Assembly (NCBI GenBank): GCA_036426205.1 | Contig: CM071586.1 | Coordinates: 10,155,431-10,219,430, forward strand | Direction: 5' to 3' | DNA length: 64,000 bases | From: Ascaphus truei | Lineage: Eukaryota; Chordata; Amphibia; Anura; Ascaphidae | Notes under the pieces: generated by a model | The model's database searches: none | The model's input: only the letters and a program-made list of their open reading frames with translations | What the model was told of the DNA's origin: nothing | Made by a program: the position numbers and the translations under genes | Shown: in pieces, positions 1-10,260 of the stretch | Position numbering within the stretch: position 1 is the stretch's first letter | Layout of the letters: each line of letters begins with the position of its first letter

Positions 1-827
1 TAGTTGGGGTATCTGTAGTTGGTGCTGCAGTAGTAGGGGTAACTGCAATGGGTGCTGCAGTAGTAGGGGTATCTGTAGTGGGTGGTGCAGTAGTAGGGGT
101 ATCTGTAGTGGTTGCTACAGTAGTAGGGGAAACGGTAGTCGGTGCTACAGTAGTAGGGGTAACTGTAGTGGGTGCAGCAGTAGTAGGGGTATCTGTAGTG
201 GGTGCTGCAGTAGTAATGGAAACGGTAATCAGTGCTAAAGTAGAAGGCGTATCTGTAGTTAGTGCTGCTGTGGTAGGGGTATCTGTAGTGGGTGTTGCAG
301 GAGTAGGGGAAACGGTAGTCGGTGCTACAGTAGTGGGTGCTGCAGTAGATGGGGTAACTGTAGTGAGTGCTGCAGTAGTAGGGGTATCTGTAGTTAGTGC
401 TGCAGTAGTAGGGGTATCTGTAGTGAGTGCTGCAGTAGTAGGGGTATCTGTAGTGAGTGCTGCAGTAGTAGATGTATCTGTAGTGAGTGCTGCAGTAGTA
501 GGGGTATCTGTAGTGAGTGCTGCAGTAGTAGATGTATCTGTAGTGGGTGCTGCAGTAGTAGATGTATCTGTAGTGGGTGCTGCAGTAGTAGATGTATCTG
601 TAGTGAGTGCTGCAGTAGTAGGGGTATCTGTAGTGGGTGCTACAGTAGTAGGGGTATCTTTAGTGAGTGCTGCAGTAGTAGGGGTAACTGTAGTGGGTGC
701 AGCAGTAGTAGGGGTAACTGTAGTGGGTGCTACAGTAGTAGGGGTATCTTTAGTGAGTGCTGCAGTAGTAGGGGTAACTGTAGTGGGTGCAGCAGTAGTA
801 TATGTATCTGTAGTGAGTGCTGTAGTA
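1..827. repeat. 30-bp minisatellite, left part
   Basis: Tandem array with a 30-bp period; a typical unit contains GTGCTGCAGTAGTAGGGGTA followed by TCTGTAGTGG. Units differ by point changes such as GGGGTA to GATGTA and CTGCAG to CTACAG. Because 30 is a multiple of 3 and the unit lacks stops in one frame, it translates into a long Val/Ala/Gly-rich decapeptide repeat (48-923). This is a by-product of the period, not evidence for a protein. The array runs off the left window edge and continues at 1177 after a MITE. Confidence 0.95.
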
Positions 828-1176
828 CAGGGGGGCGCAAACTTTTTTCCCTGCGCCCCCCTGCCGGCTGTCCCCTCACTCCCGCGCCCCCCCCAACCCC
901 AACTTACCCTCGCTCCGGCGTAATGATGTCACGTTGCCATAGCAACGTGACGTCACATGACCTCGCAGCGTCATTTTGACGCCGCGTTGCCATGGCGACG
1001 CCGGGAGGAAGCCGCCGGAGCCAGGGGTAAGTATGGTTTACAGAGGCCCTGCAGCTCCCCCGGCACTTAATTTAAGTGCCTTCGGGAAGCGCGCGGGGCC
1101 TCTGTAAACCCCGCGCCCCCCGTCGGCAGTCTCGCGCCCCCCCTGGGGGTCGCGCCCCACAGTTTGCGCACCGCTG
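828..1176. mobile_element. hAT-type MITE with 8-bp target-site duplication
   Basis: A 349-bp GC-rich insert interrupts the minisatellite. The exact 8-bp direct repeat CTGTAGTA lies at 820-827 and 1177-1184. The left end begins CAGGGGGGCGCAAACT and the reverse complement of the right end contains GGTGCGCAAACTG, matching the general hAT terminal pattern (CAG..GGTGCGCAAACT). An 8-bp duplication is the hAT hallmark. There is no transposase, so it is non-autonomous. The interior is CpG-rich and carries palindromic RFX X-box-like and CRE motifs, listed separately. Confidence 0.85.
932..1000. promoter_or_regulatory. Two RFX X-box-like palindromes and a CRE inside the hAT MITE
   Basis: CGTTGCCATAGCAACG (932-947) is a perfect match to the symmetric RFX X-box pattern GTNRCC..RGYAAC. 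It is followed directly by the full CRE palindrome TGACGTCA (948-955). A second, imperfect X-box-like palindrome CGTTGCCATGGCGACG lies at 985-1000. RFX and CREB/ATF preferences for these motifs are established; occupancy here is inference. No neighbouring gene is visible. Confidence 0.5.
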
Positions 1177-1790
1177 CTGTAGTAGATGTATCTGTAGTAG
1201 GTGCTACAGTAGTAGATGTATCTGTAGTGGGTGCTGCAGTAGTAGATGTATCTGTAGTGAGTGCTGCAGTAGTAGATGTATCTGTAGTGAGTGCTGCAGT
1301 AGTAGGTGTATCTGTAGTGGGTGCTGCAGTAGTAGATGTATCTGTAGTGAGTGCTGCAGTAGTAGATGTATCTGTAGTTGGTGCTGCAGTAGTAGGGGTA
1401 ACTGTAGTCGGTGCTAAAGTAGTAGGAGTATCTGTAGTTGGTGCTGCAGTAGTAGGGGGAAGTGTAGTGGGTGCTGCAGTAGTAGGGGTATCTGTAGTTG
1501 GTGCTACAGTAGTAGGGGGAAGTATAGTGGGAGCTGATGTAGTTGGAGTAATTGTAGTGAGTGCTGCAGTAGTAGGGGAATCTGTAGTTAGTGCTTCAGT
1601 AGTAGTGGTATCTGTAGTTGGTGCTGCAGTAGTAGGGTAATCTGTAGTGGGTGCTGCAGTAGTAGGGAGAAGTGTAGTTGGAGCTGCAGTAGTAGGGGTA
1701 TCTTTAGTGGGTGCTGTAGCAGAAGTTGTATCTGTAGGAGGTTCAGTGGTAGGAATGGTATTAGTTTTTTTTTTCTTTGTTTTAGGGAAA
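1177..1790. repeat. 30-bp minisatellite, right part
   Basis: Continuation of the 30-bp array after the MITE. Units drift increasingly to the right (AGTATAGTGG, TCAGTAGTAGTGG, CAGAAGTTGT) until the period is lost near 1760. It starts with the second copy of the MITE target duplication. Confidence 0.93.
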
Positions 1791-2130
1791 CAGCAAAGAA
1801 TTAAATTTACACCCAGAGTGAAATATAACTGGCGGTAAAAGGTGAGACAGAAAATTAGAAGGGAGAATGAGTTGGAGAGGAAAGAGAGAATTAGAGAAAG
1901 GATAAAGAGAGAAATGTTAAGAAAAGAAGTGAAAAATAGTGAAATAGGGGGGGGGTTAAATAGTCAGAGAAAGAGTGAGAGTAAGAGAGAAAGAAAGAGG
2001 GAAAAAAGTACGGAGGTAGAGATACAGGAGGGAAAGAGGAGATAATCTGAAAGAAAGAGAGGAGAGAAGAGAGAGGGTCCCAATACTGAGAGAAGAGACA
2101 GATAACGACTTGTTAATCACAAGGGAGGAA
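1791..2130. repeat. Purine-rich (GA) low-complexity stretch
   Basis: A/G-rich sequence on the plus strand with repeated GAGAGAA, AAAGAGA and GGAGAGG words and a G9 run. Short open frames rich in Arg, Lys and Glu (1842-2045) reflect composition only. No gene seen. Confidence 0.7.
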
Positions 2131-3299
2131 CAAGGGGTGTAGGCAATATACGACATACCTGCTGTTGTAGTCTGTGCACCTGAAACACACAGACAGATTG
2201 TGTAAGTATTTGTGTCTCCTTTGTGTCAGAATACCCCATTACATACAGAAGTAACAGACATTATATTCTGAGGCCAGAGTCATGAGTGGTATGAATAGCC
2301 CAGATAGGTTTAACTCGTTCCTTTTACAAGCAGAAGAAGTTCTTTGTCTTTCTTCACTTTATTGAGAAAAGCGTGGATTTACAAAGGCACTTGTGGATGA
2401 TGGTATTGTGAGAGAATGTCTCTATGGTGAGTGCGCTTGATAGTGGGGAAAGGTGCAAAGGACGAAGTAGAGCAAATTAGCAGAAGGGTACTCACTCAGC
2501 CAGTGTTGAAGGTGAAAAGGAAGTGTGAGTGTATTCTGGGTAGCAAGATAATCTGGGGACAGACCATCTGTGAGCAAGGCAGAGGGGGAGAAAGCAGACT
2601 AGCCTAGTCTGATAGAAAGGCTGAGGTTGCTGTAGCAACTCACTGGCATAATGCAGAGACAGGGATTGCAACACTGTGTCTAACACACAGGCACTGTGTG
2701 TGTGCACAGAGCAAAACACATGCAGCTGGAAATGAGAAACTGACAAGCAGAAGCTGCAAAGGAAAGGGGGAGGGGGGGTTGACACAGAGATGTGATTCTT
2801 GTTCCATGACACATTATTACTCCCGCTGGTACACTGCAATGGGAATTACACAACATGTCAGCAGGAGCAATGTAATAGCATTAGCCGCCACGTAGAAAGG
2901 AGACATTATTAACGTGTCATTGTATCTGCCGGCTCCTGCATCTGTAGGAAGCTTCTACTCACACCTGTAACCCCCTCTCCCCGGCTTCCTTTATAAGCTT
3001 TCCCACTTTCAGGTTGCCACTTCAAAGTTCGTGAGCAAACCTGAGACATCTGAGACATGGGACAGTGGAGTTTCTCAGTGTCTGGTGTAGATGATTGAAT
3101 GATGTGGGTTGTGGGTTCTGATCCTGTTGGGTCTGACACAGGTACCCCCTTTCATCACAAGTGCCCTTACACTGATTGGTGTTCAGGATTTTATTTTAGG
3201 AGGTGTAACTCATTTAAATATAGTTTAGATCCCATTAACAGATCTCTTAGGGTACCACAGGTGTGCTCCGTTTTCAGCACAGGTGACTCTCCCTAATTT
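2131..3299. other. Unassigned unique-looking sequence
   Basis: No convincing coding frame, TIR or tandem repeat. A TTTATTGAGA word (2359-2368) reads as AATAAA on the minus strand, so an LTR or 3' UTR is possible, but no boundaries were found. Short frames here show no recognisable domain. Confidence 0.4.
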
Positions 3300-5843
3300 A
3301 TCAGCAGGAAGGTTTGAGGGGACACATATATACATAGTTACATAGTCACATATATACATAGTTACATAGTTACATAGTAGATAAGGTTGAAAAAAGACAT
3401 ACGTCCATCAAGTTAACCCTATGCTAAATTTAGACAGCAGATACTTTATCCTATATCTATAATTACTTATTGATCCTGAGGAAGGCAAACTAAAAACCCC
3501 AGAGTCATATCATCCAATGTTATCTCATACGGGGAAATATAAATTATTTCCTGACTCCAAGAATTGGCAATCGGATTAATCCCTGGATCAACATCCTTCC
3601 CATGTATACTTATTTGGTATATCCCTGTATATCTTGCCTTTCTAAAAAGATGTCCAACCTTTTTATGAGCAAATCTATTGTATCTGCCATCACAGTCTCC
3701 ATGGGTAATGAATACCACATTATAACAGCCCTTACTGTAAAGAACCCTTTCCTTTGTTGCTGGTGAAATCTCCTCTCCTCCAACCTTAAGGGATGGCCCC
3801 GAGTCCTTTGTACTGCCCGTGGGATGAATAGTTCTTTTGAAAGCTCCTTGTACTGCCCCCGAATATATTTGTATATAGTTATCATATCCCCTCTTCGACA
3901 TCTCTTTTCTAATGTAAATAAATCTAATTTAGCTAGCATCTCCTCATAAGTTAAATTGCCCATCCCCTTTATTAATTTGGTGGCCCTTCTCTGCACTCTC
4001 TCTAGTTCCATAATGTATTTTCTAAGGAGTGGTGCCCAAAATTGTACTCCATATTCAAGGTGTGGTCTTACTAATGCTTTGTAAAGGGGCATAATTATGT
4101 TTACTTCCCTTCCATCCATTGCCCGTTTGATGCAAGATAAGATCTTGTTTGCCTTTGCAGCTACTGCATGACATTGGGCACTATTGCTAAGCCTGCTATC
4201 TACAAGCACTCCTAAATCCTTCTCCATCAAGGATTCCCCCCAATTTATCTCCATTTAATTTGTAAGTCGCTTGTTTATGCTTGATTCCCAAATGCATAAC
4301 CTTACATTTATCTGTATTAAACCTCATCTGCCATTTACCTGCCCAAGTTTCCAGTCTCTCAAAGTCCCTCTGGAGAGTAATTACATCCTGCTCTGATTCT
4401 ACTATGTTACACAATTTAGTGTCATCAGCAAAGATGGAGACTTTGCTCTCGATGCCAACCTCAAGGTCATTAATAAACAAGTTAAAAAGCAGGGGTCCAG
4501 TACCGATCCCTGAGGTTACTCCACTTACGACTTTAGCCCAACCTGAAAAAGTTCCATTTATGACAACGCTCCGTTGTCTGTCCTTCAACCAGTTTTCAAT
4601 CCAGGAGCATATATTTGTACTGAGTCAAATTTGCTTTATTTTGTACACCAACCTCTTGTGTGGAACCGTATCAAAAGCCTTTGCAAAATCTAAGTCGACC
4701 ACATCAACTGCATTACCCTGGTCTAAATTCCTACTTACCTCCTCAAAGAAACAAATAAGGTTAGTTTGGCATGATCTATCCTTCATAAATCCATGCTGAC
4801 TATTACTAATAATGTTGTTTTCCATTAGGTATTCTTGAATATTATCCCGTATTAAACCTTCAAGTATCTTCCCCACTATTGAAGTCAGGCTTACAGGTCT
4901 GTAATTCCCCGGTTGTGATCTACTGTAGCTCCCTTTTTAAATATAGGCACCATATCTTCCAATCTTGTGGTACTGAGCCATTGGAAATGAAGTCCATGAA
5001 TATTAAATGTAATGGTTTGGCTATTACTGAACTTAATTCCGTGAGAACTCTTGGATGTATTCCATCGGGGCCAGGTGCCTTATTTACTTTAATATTTTTC
5101 AAGCCGCTTATGAACTTCTTCCTCAGTTAACAAATTGTTCATTAATATGGAGGTTGTGGCTTCCTCCTGCGGCACAACAATTGAAATTGATTCTTCCCTA
5201 GTAAACAAAGTGGCAAAGAATTTGTTTAATACCTCAGCTTTTTCCTTATCTCCAATAATCTGCCTGCCCATCTAAAAGTGAAAGGGTCCTATATTTTCTT
5301 TTCTGATTTTTTCTTATCAATGTACTTAGAGAACTTTTTAGGGTTGACTTTACTTTCTATTGCAATCCTTTTTTCATAATCCATTTTTGCTAATTTGATT
5401 GCCCTTTTGCAATTTTTGTTACATTCCTTATAATTCTGATACAATGTCTCCGTCCCTTCTGACTTAAAGAATCTAAACACCTTCCTCTTCTTGTCCATTT
5501 CCTCGCCTACCTGTTTATTTAGCCACATTGGTTTTGACTTATTTCTTTTATACTTGTTACCCAAGTGTATGTACACTGATAAGTGTGCTTTTCTAACAAT
5601 GTTTTAAAGACTGCCCATTTAGCTTCTACATTTTCCCTGCAAAAACATTATCCCAATGTATTACTTGCAGATTAGTCCTCAGTTTATTAAAATCTGCCTT
5701 TCTAAAGTTTAAGGTCTTTGTTGAACCCAAGTAATCTGTTTTTTGATAATTTATTTCAAATGAGATCATGTTATGATCACTGTTACCCAAATGTTCCAGG
5801 ACTTGAATATTTGTTATTACTTCTACATTGTTTGATATTGGTT
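3300..5843 (-). pseudogene. CR1-clade LINE, 3' portion (endonuclease C-terminus, RT, 3' UTR)
   Basis: Minus-strand non-LTR retrotransposon ORF2, broken by frameshifts and stops. Reading from 5843 downward: the end of the AP endonuclease with the GNSDHN motif (about 5780-5720); a linker (5576-5289); RT entry with NKAPGPDGIHP (5102-4920); QHGFMKDRSCQTNL and the first catalytic Asp in DFAKAFDTVPHKRL (4876-4625); the catalytic FADDTKL (about 4430); then a thumb/C-terminal region with RVQRRATKLIKG (4254-3610). The 3' end is an AACTATGTAAC-type repeat (minus orientation, 3340-3380), typical of frog CR1 families. The 5' half lies at 9175-10260, separated by a PLE and a MITE. Old and inactive. Confidence 0.9.
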
Positions 5844-7842
5844 GAAAGGGACTTGAAAATATTGGCTGAAGGTTTCCTGATAGGTAATCCCAGGATCGAT
5901 AACCTGACGGGTGCCGAAAGACATAAATTAATCAGGCTTCAAAAGGATAAATCACTGATTATAAAGGCAGCAGACAAGGGGGGAGCAATTGTTGTGCAGT
6001 CCTCTGAGGACTATAACAGGGAGTCATTGAGACAATTAGGGGACACTTTATCCTATAGAAAACTTAAAACAGATCCCACCCAAAGGTTACTCAAAGAACT
6101 TAAATCTCTTCTAGAACTAGGTGAGGTTCTTTTATGTCTTAAATCCAAAAGAGTTGGGCTTTCTATATCCGTCACACCCAGTTATACCTATTTTTTACCA
6201 TCTCCCAAAGATCCATAAGACCCTGACACATCCCCCTGGAAGGCCGATTGTGTCAGGCATTGGATCTTTGGGAGATGGCTTATCACGTTATGTTGACTCT
6301 TTTTTGCAGCCCACAGTTTGGGAATTACCCTCATTTATTAAAGATTCTAGGGATCTTATAGAAAATCTAAAACATATTAAATGGAACAAAGATTGTCGGT
6401 GGGTTACTATGGACGTTAGATCCCTGTATTCCATTATCAACCATAAACAGGGTATTGAGGCCACACAGCACTTTTTGAACAATTCTGGTCTTTCTCCAGC
6501 ACTGTGCACTTTCTTAATTGAGTCTATCACTTTTCTACTTACACATAATTATTTTTGTTATGATGCACAATTTTATTTACAACTAATAGGCACAGCTATG
6601 GGCACATCCTTCGCACCATTGTTTGCTAACTTGTTTATGGGATTATGGGAGTCACTTTTTATTTATGGTGATCACAATTTATTTCGTAACAATATTCTTT
6701 TCTATCGACGATATATTGATGATCTTATTTTTATATGGGAAGGGGATGCACAAAACTTGGAACACTTTATCCAAATTCTTAACACAAATGATTATAATAT
6801 ATTTTTCACATATGAGCACAATATTCATCATATATGTTTTCTAGACCTCATGTTATACATTGATCAAGAAGAGAACATACAGACTGACGTGTATAGAAAG
6901 CCCAACTCTAGGAATACATACCTCGTGGCCAATAGTAACCATGCTGGGCCTCTGAAGAGAGGAATCCCAAAGGGTCAACTATTACGCTTAAAACGGCTAT
7001 GTTCTATGGAAGAAAGCTTCGATATACAAGCCCAAAAACTCATTACTAGGTTCCAAGAGAGGGGGTACAAGGAAATGGATCTTAGGGATACATTGTGCTT
7101 GGTGAAATCTATGGAGAGGGATCAACTCCTCTCCATGAATTTCTCCAAGAAAGGACAATGGGGTAAAAAAGGCACAAAATCATTACCTCTTTTCATTACG
7201 CAGCAAAGTGGACAATCTAATGCTATACGGTCAATTGTTGCACGACATTGGGACACACTGAAATTAGATGTAGATCTAAAGGATATTACTGACAAAGGAC
7301 CAAAAATCGTATTTCGCAAAGCAAAGTCTTTAGCATCATATGTGTCACCAAGTTTATTTTCCTCTCAACATACCACGGGCATAATGAATATTCCTAAAGG
7401 CTTCTTTCAGTGTGGCCACTGTAACATTTGTCGATTTGCTAAAACTCGTAAAAAGATAGAGTGTTTAAAACCCAGGTCAATTAAGACCATAAGGACTTTC
7501 ATTAACTGCAACACAATCTATGTAGTCTACATGCTTACATGCAATTGTGATAAAGTATATATTGGGCGTACCATCAGGCCCCTAAAACAAAGAATTCAGG
7601 AACATGTGCGGTTAATTAAAAAGATGGATACCCTACACCCAGTCTCACGACATTTTTCTACTTGCCCTATGGGAGGTATTCAGGGTTTTTCCTTCTCAGC
7701 TTTAGAGCATGTACCAGCAGCAACGAGAGGGGGAGACAGACTTAACATCTTAAACAGACGAGAAATGACTTGGATTTTTTGTATGAACAGTCTCCACCCA
7801 CATGGTATTAATGGGGATCGGGATTTGGCTCATTTCCTATAG
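5844..7842 (+). pseudogene. PLE polyprotein: reverse transcriptase plus GIY-YIG endonuclease
   Basis: The upstream frame (to about 6200) carries the PLE N-terminal signature IIKAADKGGAIVVQ. After one frameshift near 6190-6200 the 573-aa frame 6121-7842 continues. It has RT motifs PKIHKTL and RPIVSGIGS (residues about 29-47), TMDVRSLY (96-103), GTAMGTSFAPLFANL (157-171) and catalytic RYIDDLIFIW (197-206). A Cys cluster CGHCNIC (431-437) precedes a GIY-YIG nuclease with YVVYMLTCNC..VYIGRT (about 467-484) and downstream RIQEH (491-495). RT plus C-terminal GIY-YIG is the defining architecture of endonuclease-positive PLEs, which carry out target-primed integration. One frameshift and the missing N-terminus make this copy non-autonomous, although 573 codons remain open. 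Confidence 0.92.
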
Positions 7843-8980
7843 ACATGAGTGATATATACTTATATTAGGTATGTCTCTGTTTGTCATCACTGAGTCTATA
7901 CCAGGTGTGAATTTATTCATTTCTGATCGGTTTGATAAAAAAATCCTCTTTAGGATGTGCTATATACTACCACAAACTCTCCCAAAAATATCCTGTTGGT
8001 TAATTATTTCATTCTTCATGTATCATATCAGGTCTCTCCTGGAATCCGCCATATAGCTGCATTCGGGGTTAACGCTTATTAAAAATGACAATTACTATTA
8101 AATATGTACTGTTGTTATAAGGATTATATCTTATGTTGTTATAATATGTTCATTCTGACGTAGGTAAGTGTTAGGACCAGAGTCCATAGTCATTAATAAT
8201 TGTTAAAATCTCTCCATATACTATGTCAAAGGGGGAGAAAAATAATATAGATTCATACCAGATGATTGATCATATAAATCCTGATTACTCTGTTCTTATT
8301 ATTATGATTATTATATATTATTTTCTTTTTTATTATTTTTTTCAACATAGGAGTTTTTGTTTTAGCAATTTATTTTTTGTTATTTTCTTATGTGTATTTC
8401 TTTCTTTGTTATGCATGTTTATATATAGATTTTTCCCTTTCTTAGAAAGATTCCTATTTTGATCATGATTATACTGTTTTTTCTTTTTCTTTTTGTTTTT
8501 CTGCGTTAAGAAATAGTTCTATGAGTCTATGTCTAATGACCATTTGTATGGGCACAACTATATTAGATGTGGATCTGCAGTATAATTTTTCTTTTTTCCC
8601 TTTTTTTTATTTGCTTTTTTCTTGGTTTTCTTGAGTATTACCTGTTTTTTAATATGCATTGTGTGTGTGCATCAGTTTGATGTGTTAGGTCGGACAAGCT
8701 AATTGTCACTCACTTTTCTTTTTCTTTATGCACTGTTTTTAAACTTTGTCTTAGTATGCCATCATCTTGTGTCCACATTAGGTTACTAATAAACAATTAT
8801 GCATTCTTAGCATTAGTGCGCACGTGATTGATGGCATACATGATGGTTTGAGCTTTTTTAATTTATTCACTTCCTGCCTGTGATGTGCGGGTGCGTGGTG
8901 CTCCACCTCCATTAATAAACAGCTGTAGTTCAGGTGACGATTGGAGGGAGGAGTTACGTGCCTGCACATATGGGAGAGTG
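7843..8980 (+). other. PLE 3' untranslated region
   Basis: AT-rich non-coding tail between the GIY-YIG stop codon and the PLE terminal regulatory module. It includes long T-rich tracts (8290-8460, 8580-8640). No further ORF with a recognisable domain. Confidence 0.7.
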
Positions 8981-8982
8981 GC

Positions 8983-8990
8983 TATAAATA
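8983..8990 (+). promoter_or_regulatory. TATA-like box of PLE terminal repeat
   Basis: TATAAATA lies 33 bp (start to start) upstream of the hammerhead-like motif at 9016. The same 30-33 bp spacing recurs at 21763, at 21072 and on the minus strand at 55585. Inferred to place the transcription start at or just before the ribozyme. Confidence 0.6.
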
Positions 8991-9015
8991 GCAATGTCCG
9001 GTCACTAGAAGGTTA

Positions 9016-9056
9016 CTCTTTGATAAAGTCCCCACAAGGGACGAAACGCGTCAGAG
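9016..9056 (+). ncRNA. Hammerhead-like ribozyme motif in PLE
   Basis: Parsed as: stem I CTCT (9016-9019) with AGAG (9053-9056); core TTGATAA (9020-9026) in place of CTGANGA; one extra A; stem II GTCCC/GGGAC with a 5-nt loop (9028-9042); core GAAA (9043-9046); a minimal stem III in ACGCGT; cleavage triplet GTC ending at 9052. Hammerhead motifs in PLEs, including small variants that act as dimers, are established. The C3-to-U and G8-to-A changes and the extra A make activity uncertain. AATAAA follows at 9096-9101. Confidence 0.7.
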
Positions 9057-9174
9057 GACCCTCCTTATGTCTTTTTAAATTGGCTATTATGCCGCAATAA
9101 AGTACTTTTTCCTATAGCACTTTGCCTCCAGCCTATTGTGACTTGCAGTGCCCGTCCCACCAATTTTTTCTATA

Positions 9175-9299
9175 TTACCAAATCCAGTATTGCCCCTCTC
9201 CTGTTTGGTTCCTCAATATTTGGGTCATATAACTGTCTTTTAGCACCCCCAAAACCTGTTTCCTTTTGTTGTAATGCTACTCTCATTGCCCCAGTCTAC
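9175..9299 (-). pseudogene. CR1 endonuclease fragment between PLE and MITE
   Basis: Minus-strand CR1 endonuclease codons, broken by stops, run from DWGN (9299 end) to GAILDLV (9175 end). They continue the 5' half at 9792-10260 and the 3' half at 5843 once the PLE and MITE are removed. Confidence 0.8.
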
Positions 9300-9791
9300 G
9301 GGCCTCATGCAGAGAGCATAGAATTTTCAAATTGGCGAATTTCATAAAAAGTAGCTTTTTTGGAGAGTTTTATTCTCCATATGCAGAAAAGTGCGAATTC
9401 TGCTATGTTTAACATGGATGCGTGTGGCGAGTTTGAATGGGAAAGATGCGCGCTTCAGAAATGTGTAAAAAAAAAATCGCGGCTTTTTTTTCCCCTTTGC
9501 TATAGGCGGCGAGCGCCATTTTATTGCCAACTTTTCCTGGCGCGGCAAAAATGAGAAAATCGCGCCATTTCCCTGGCGCGAACAGCCGCTACATGCCATT
9601 CGTACCTCTCTGCATTCGGAGAGTTTTAAAAATGGCGAGATGGAGGTTCTCGCCAGCCGCGAGGCGAGTTTTAGCAATAGAAAAAACAAAATGGCGCGTT
9701 TTTCGTAACTCGCCATTTTCTGCCGGTTTCTGCGCGAAATTGTACAAAAAATGGCGAATTTTGAAATAACGATGCTCTCTGCATGAGGCCC
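9300..9791. mobile_element. TIR MITE, family A, copy 1
   Basis: A 492-bp element with perfect inverted ends GGGCCTCATGCAGAGAGC and GCTCTCTGCATGAGGCCC. It sits in the CR1 endonuclease. Its flanks are TAC (9297-9299) and TAT (9792-9794), a 3-bp target duplication with one change; CR1 codons give TAT as the original target. The interior is rich in TGGCGA/TCGCCA words and inverted repeats. A second copy lies at 53217-53687. The 3-bp duplication suggests PIF/Harbinger, but the TIR was not recognised from a named family. Confidence 0.88.
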
Positions 9792-10260
9792 TATGTCTGG
9801 ATAATTAAAATCCCCATTATGCAAACATGACCCAGTTTTGATGCCTTCTCCATTTGCAAATGTATTTTAGCTTCCTTAATCTCACAGATATTTGGTGGTT
9901 TATAGCATATCCCTACAAACATTTTCTTTATACTTTTACCTCCACTGCTAATTTCTATCCATAAGGTCTCTACATTTTCATCATTCCCTTCATAAACATC
10001 TCCCCTTATAATAGGTTTTATATCCGGTTTAACATATAAACATACTCCACCTCCCCTTCTATTTGCTTGATCCTTCCAAAAAAAGGGAATAACCCTCTAA
10101 ATTAACATTATTCAAGCTCCCCCATTTTATCTGGCAGGCTTCTTGCGTTAGCAAGCATGCATTTAAGTTTTCCAGCCTGTACTATTATCTTATCTGCTCC
10201 TTCATTTCTGCGCCAATTGGATTTAGTCTTTAGAAGTTTTCTAGTATTACCTGTATTTAC
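9792..10260 (-). pseudogene. CR1-clade LINE, endonuclease N-terminal half
   Basis: Minus-strand ORF2 start of the same CR1 as 3300-5843. Reading down: ANARSLPDKMGELE (about 10165-10120), GGVCLYVK (about 10050), WIEISSGG, VGICYKPPN, then HNGDFNYPDI (9825-9795), all standard CR1 AP-endonuclease motifs. Frameshifts are present, one of them in the poly-A run near 10085. Upstream sequence to about 10450 may be the ORF2 start or 5' UTR. Confidence 0.88.

Larger units (their letters stand above)
5844..9174 (+). mobile_element. Penelope-like element (PLE), 5'-truncated, inserted in CR1
   Basis: The boundaries come from CR1. Its endonuclease codons for ILDLVTNI are split between TTTGATATTGGTT (ends about 5843) and TTACCAAATCCAG (starts about 9175), and rejoin cleanly when 5844-9174 is removed. 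Inside are the RT/GIY-YIG coding region (to 7842), an AT-rich 3' UTR, and a terminal segment with TATA box, hammerhead-like motif and AATAAA. The 5' end is truncated within the region before the RT, so the upstream terminal repeat is absent. Exact boundaries are good to about 5 bp. Confidence 0.88.

Noticed and set aside
48..923. 291-aa Val/Gly/Ala-repeat frame
   Set aside because: It is the direct readout of a 30-bp minisatellite and runs on into a hAT MITE; no signal, domain or flanking gene structure.
6121..7842. Host telomerase-like or nuclease gene
   Set aside because: RT plus C-terminal GIY-YIG with CR1-defined insertion boundaries is a Penelope-like element, not a host gene.
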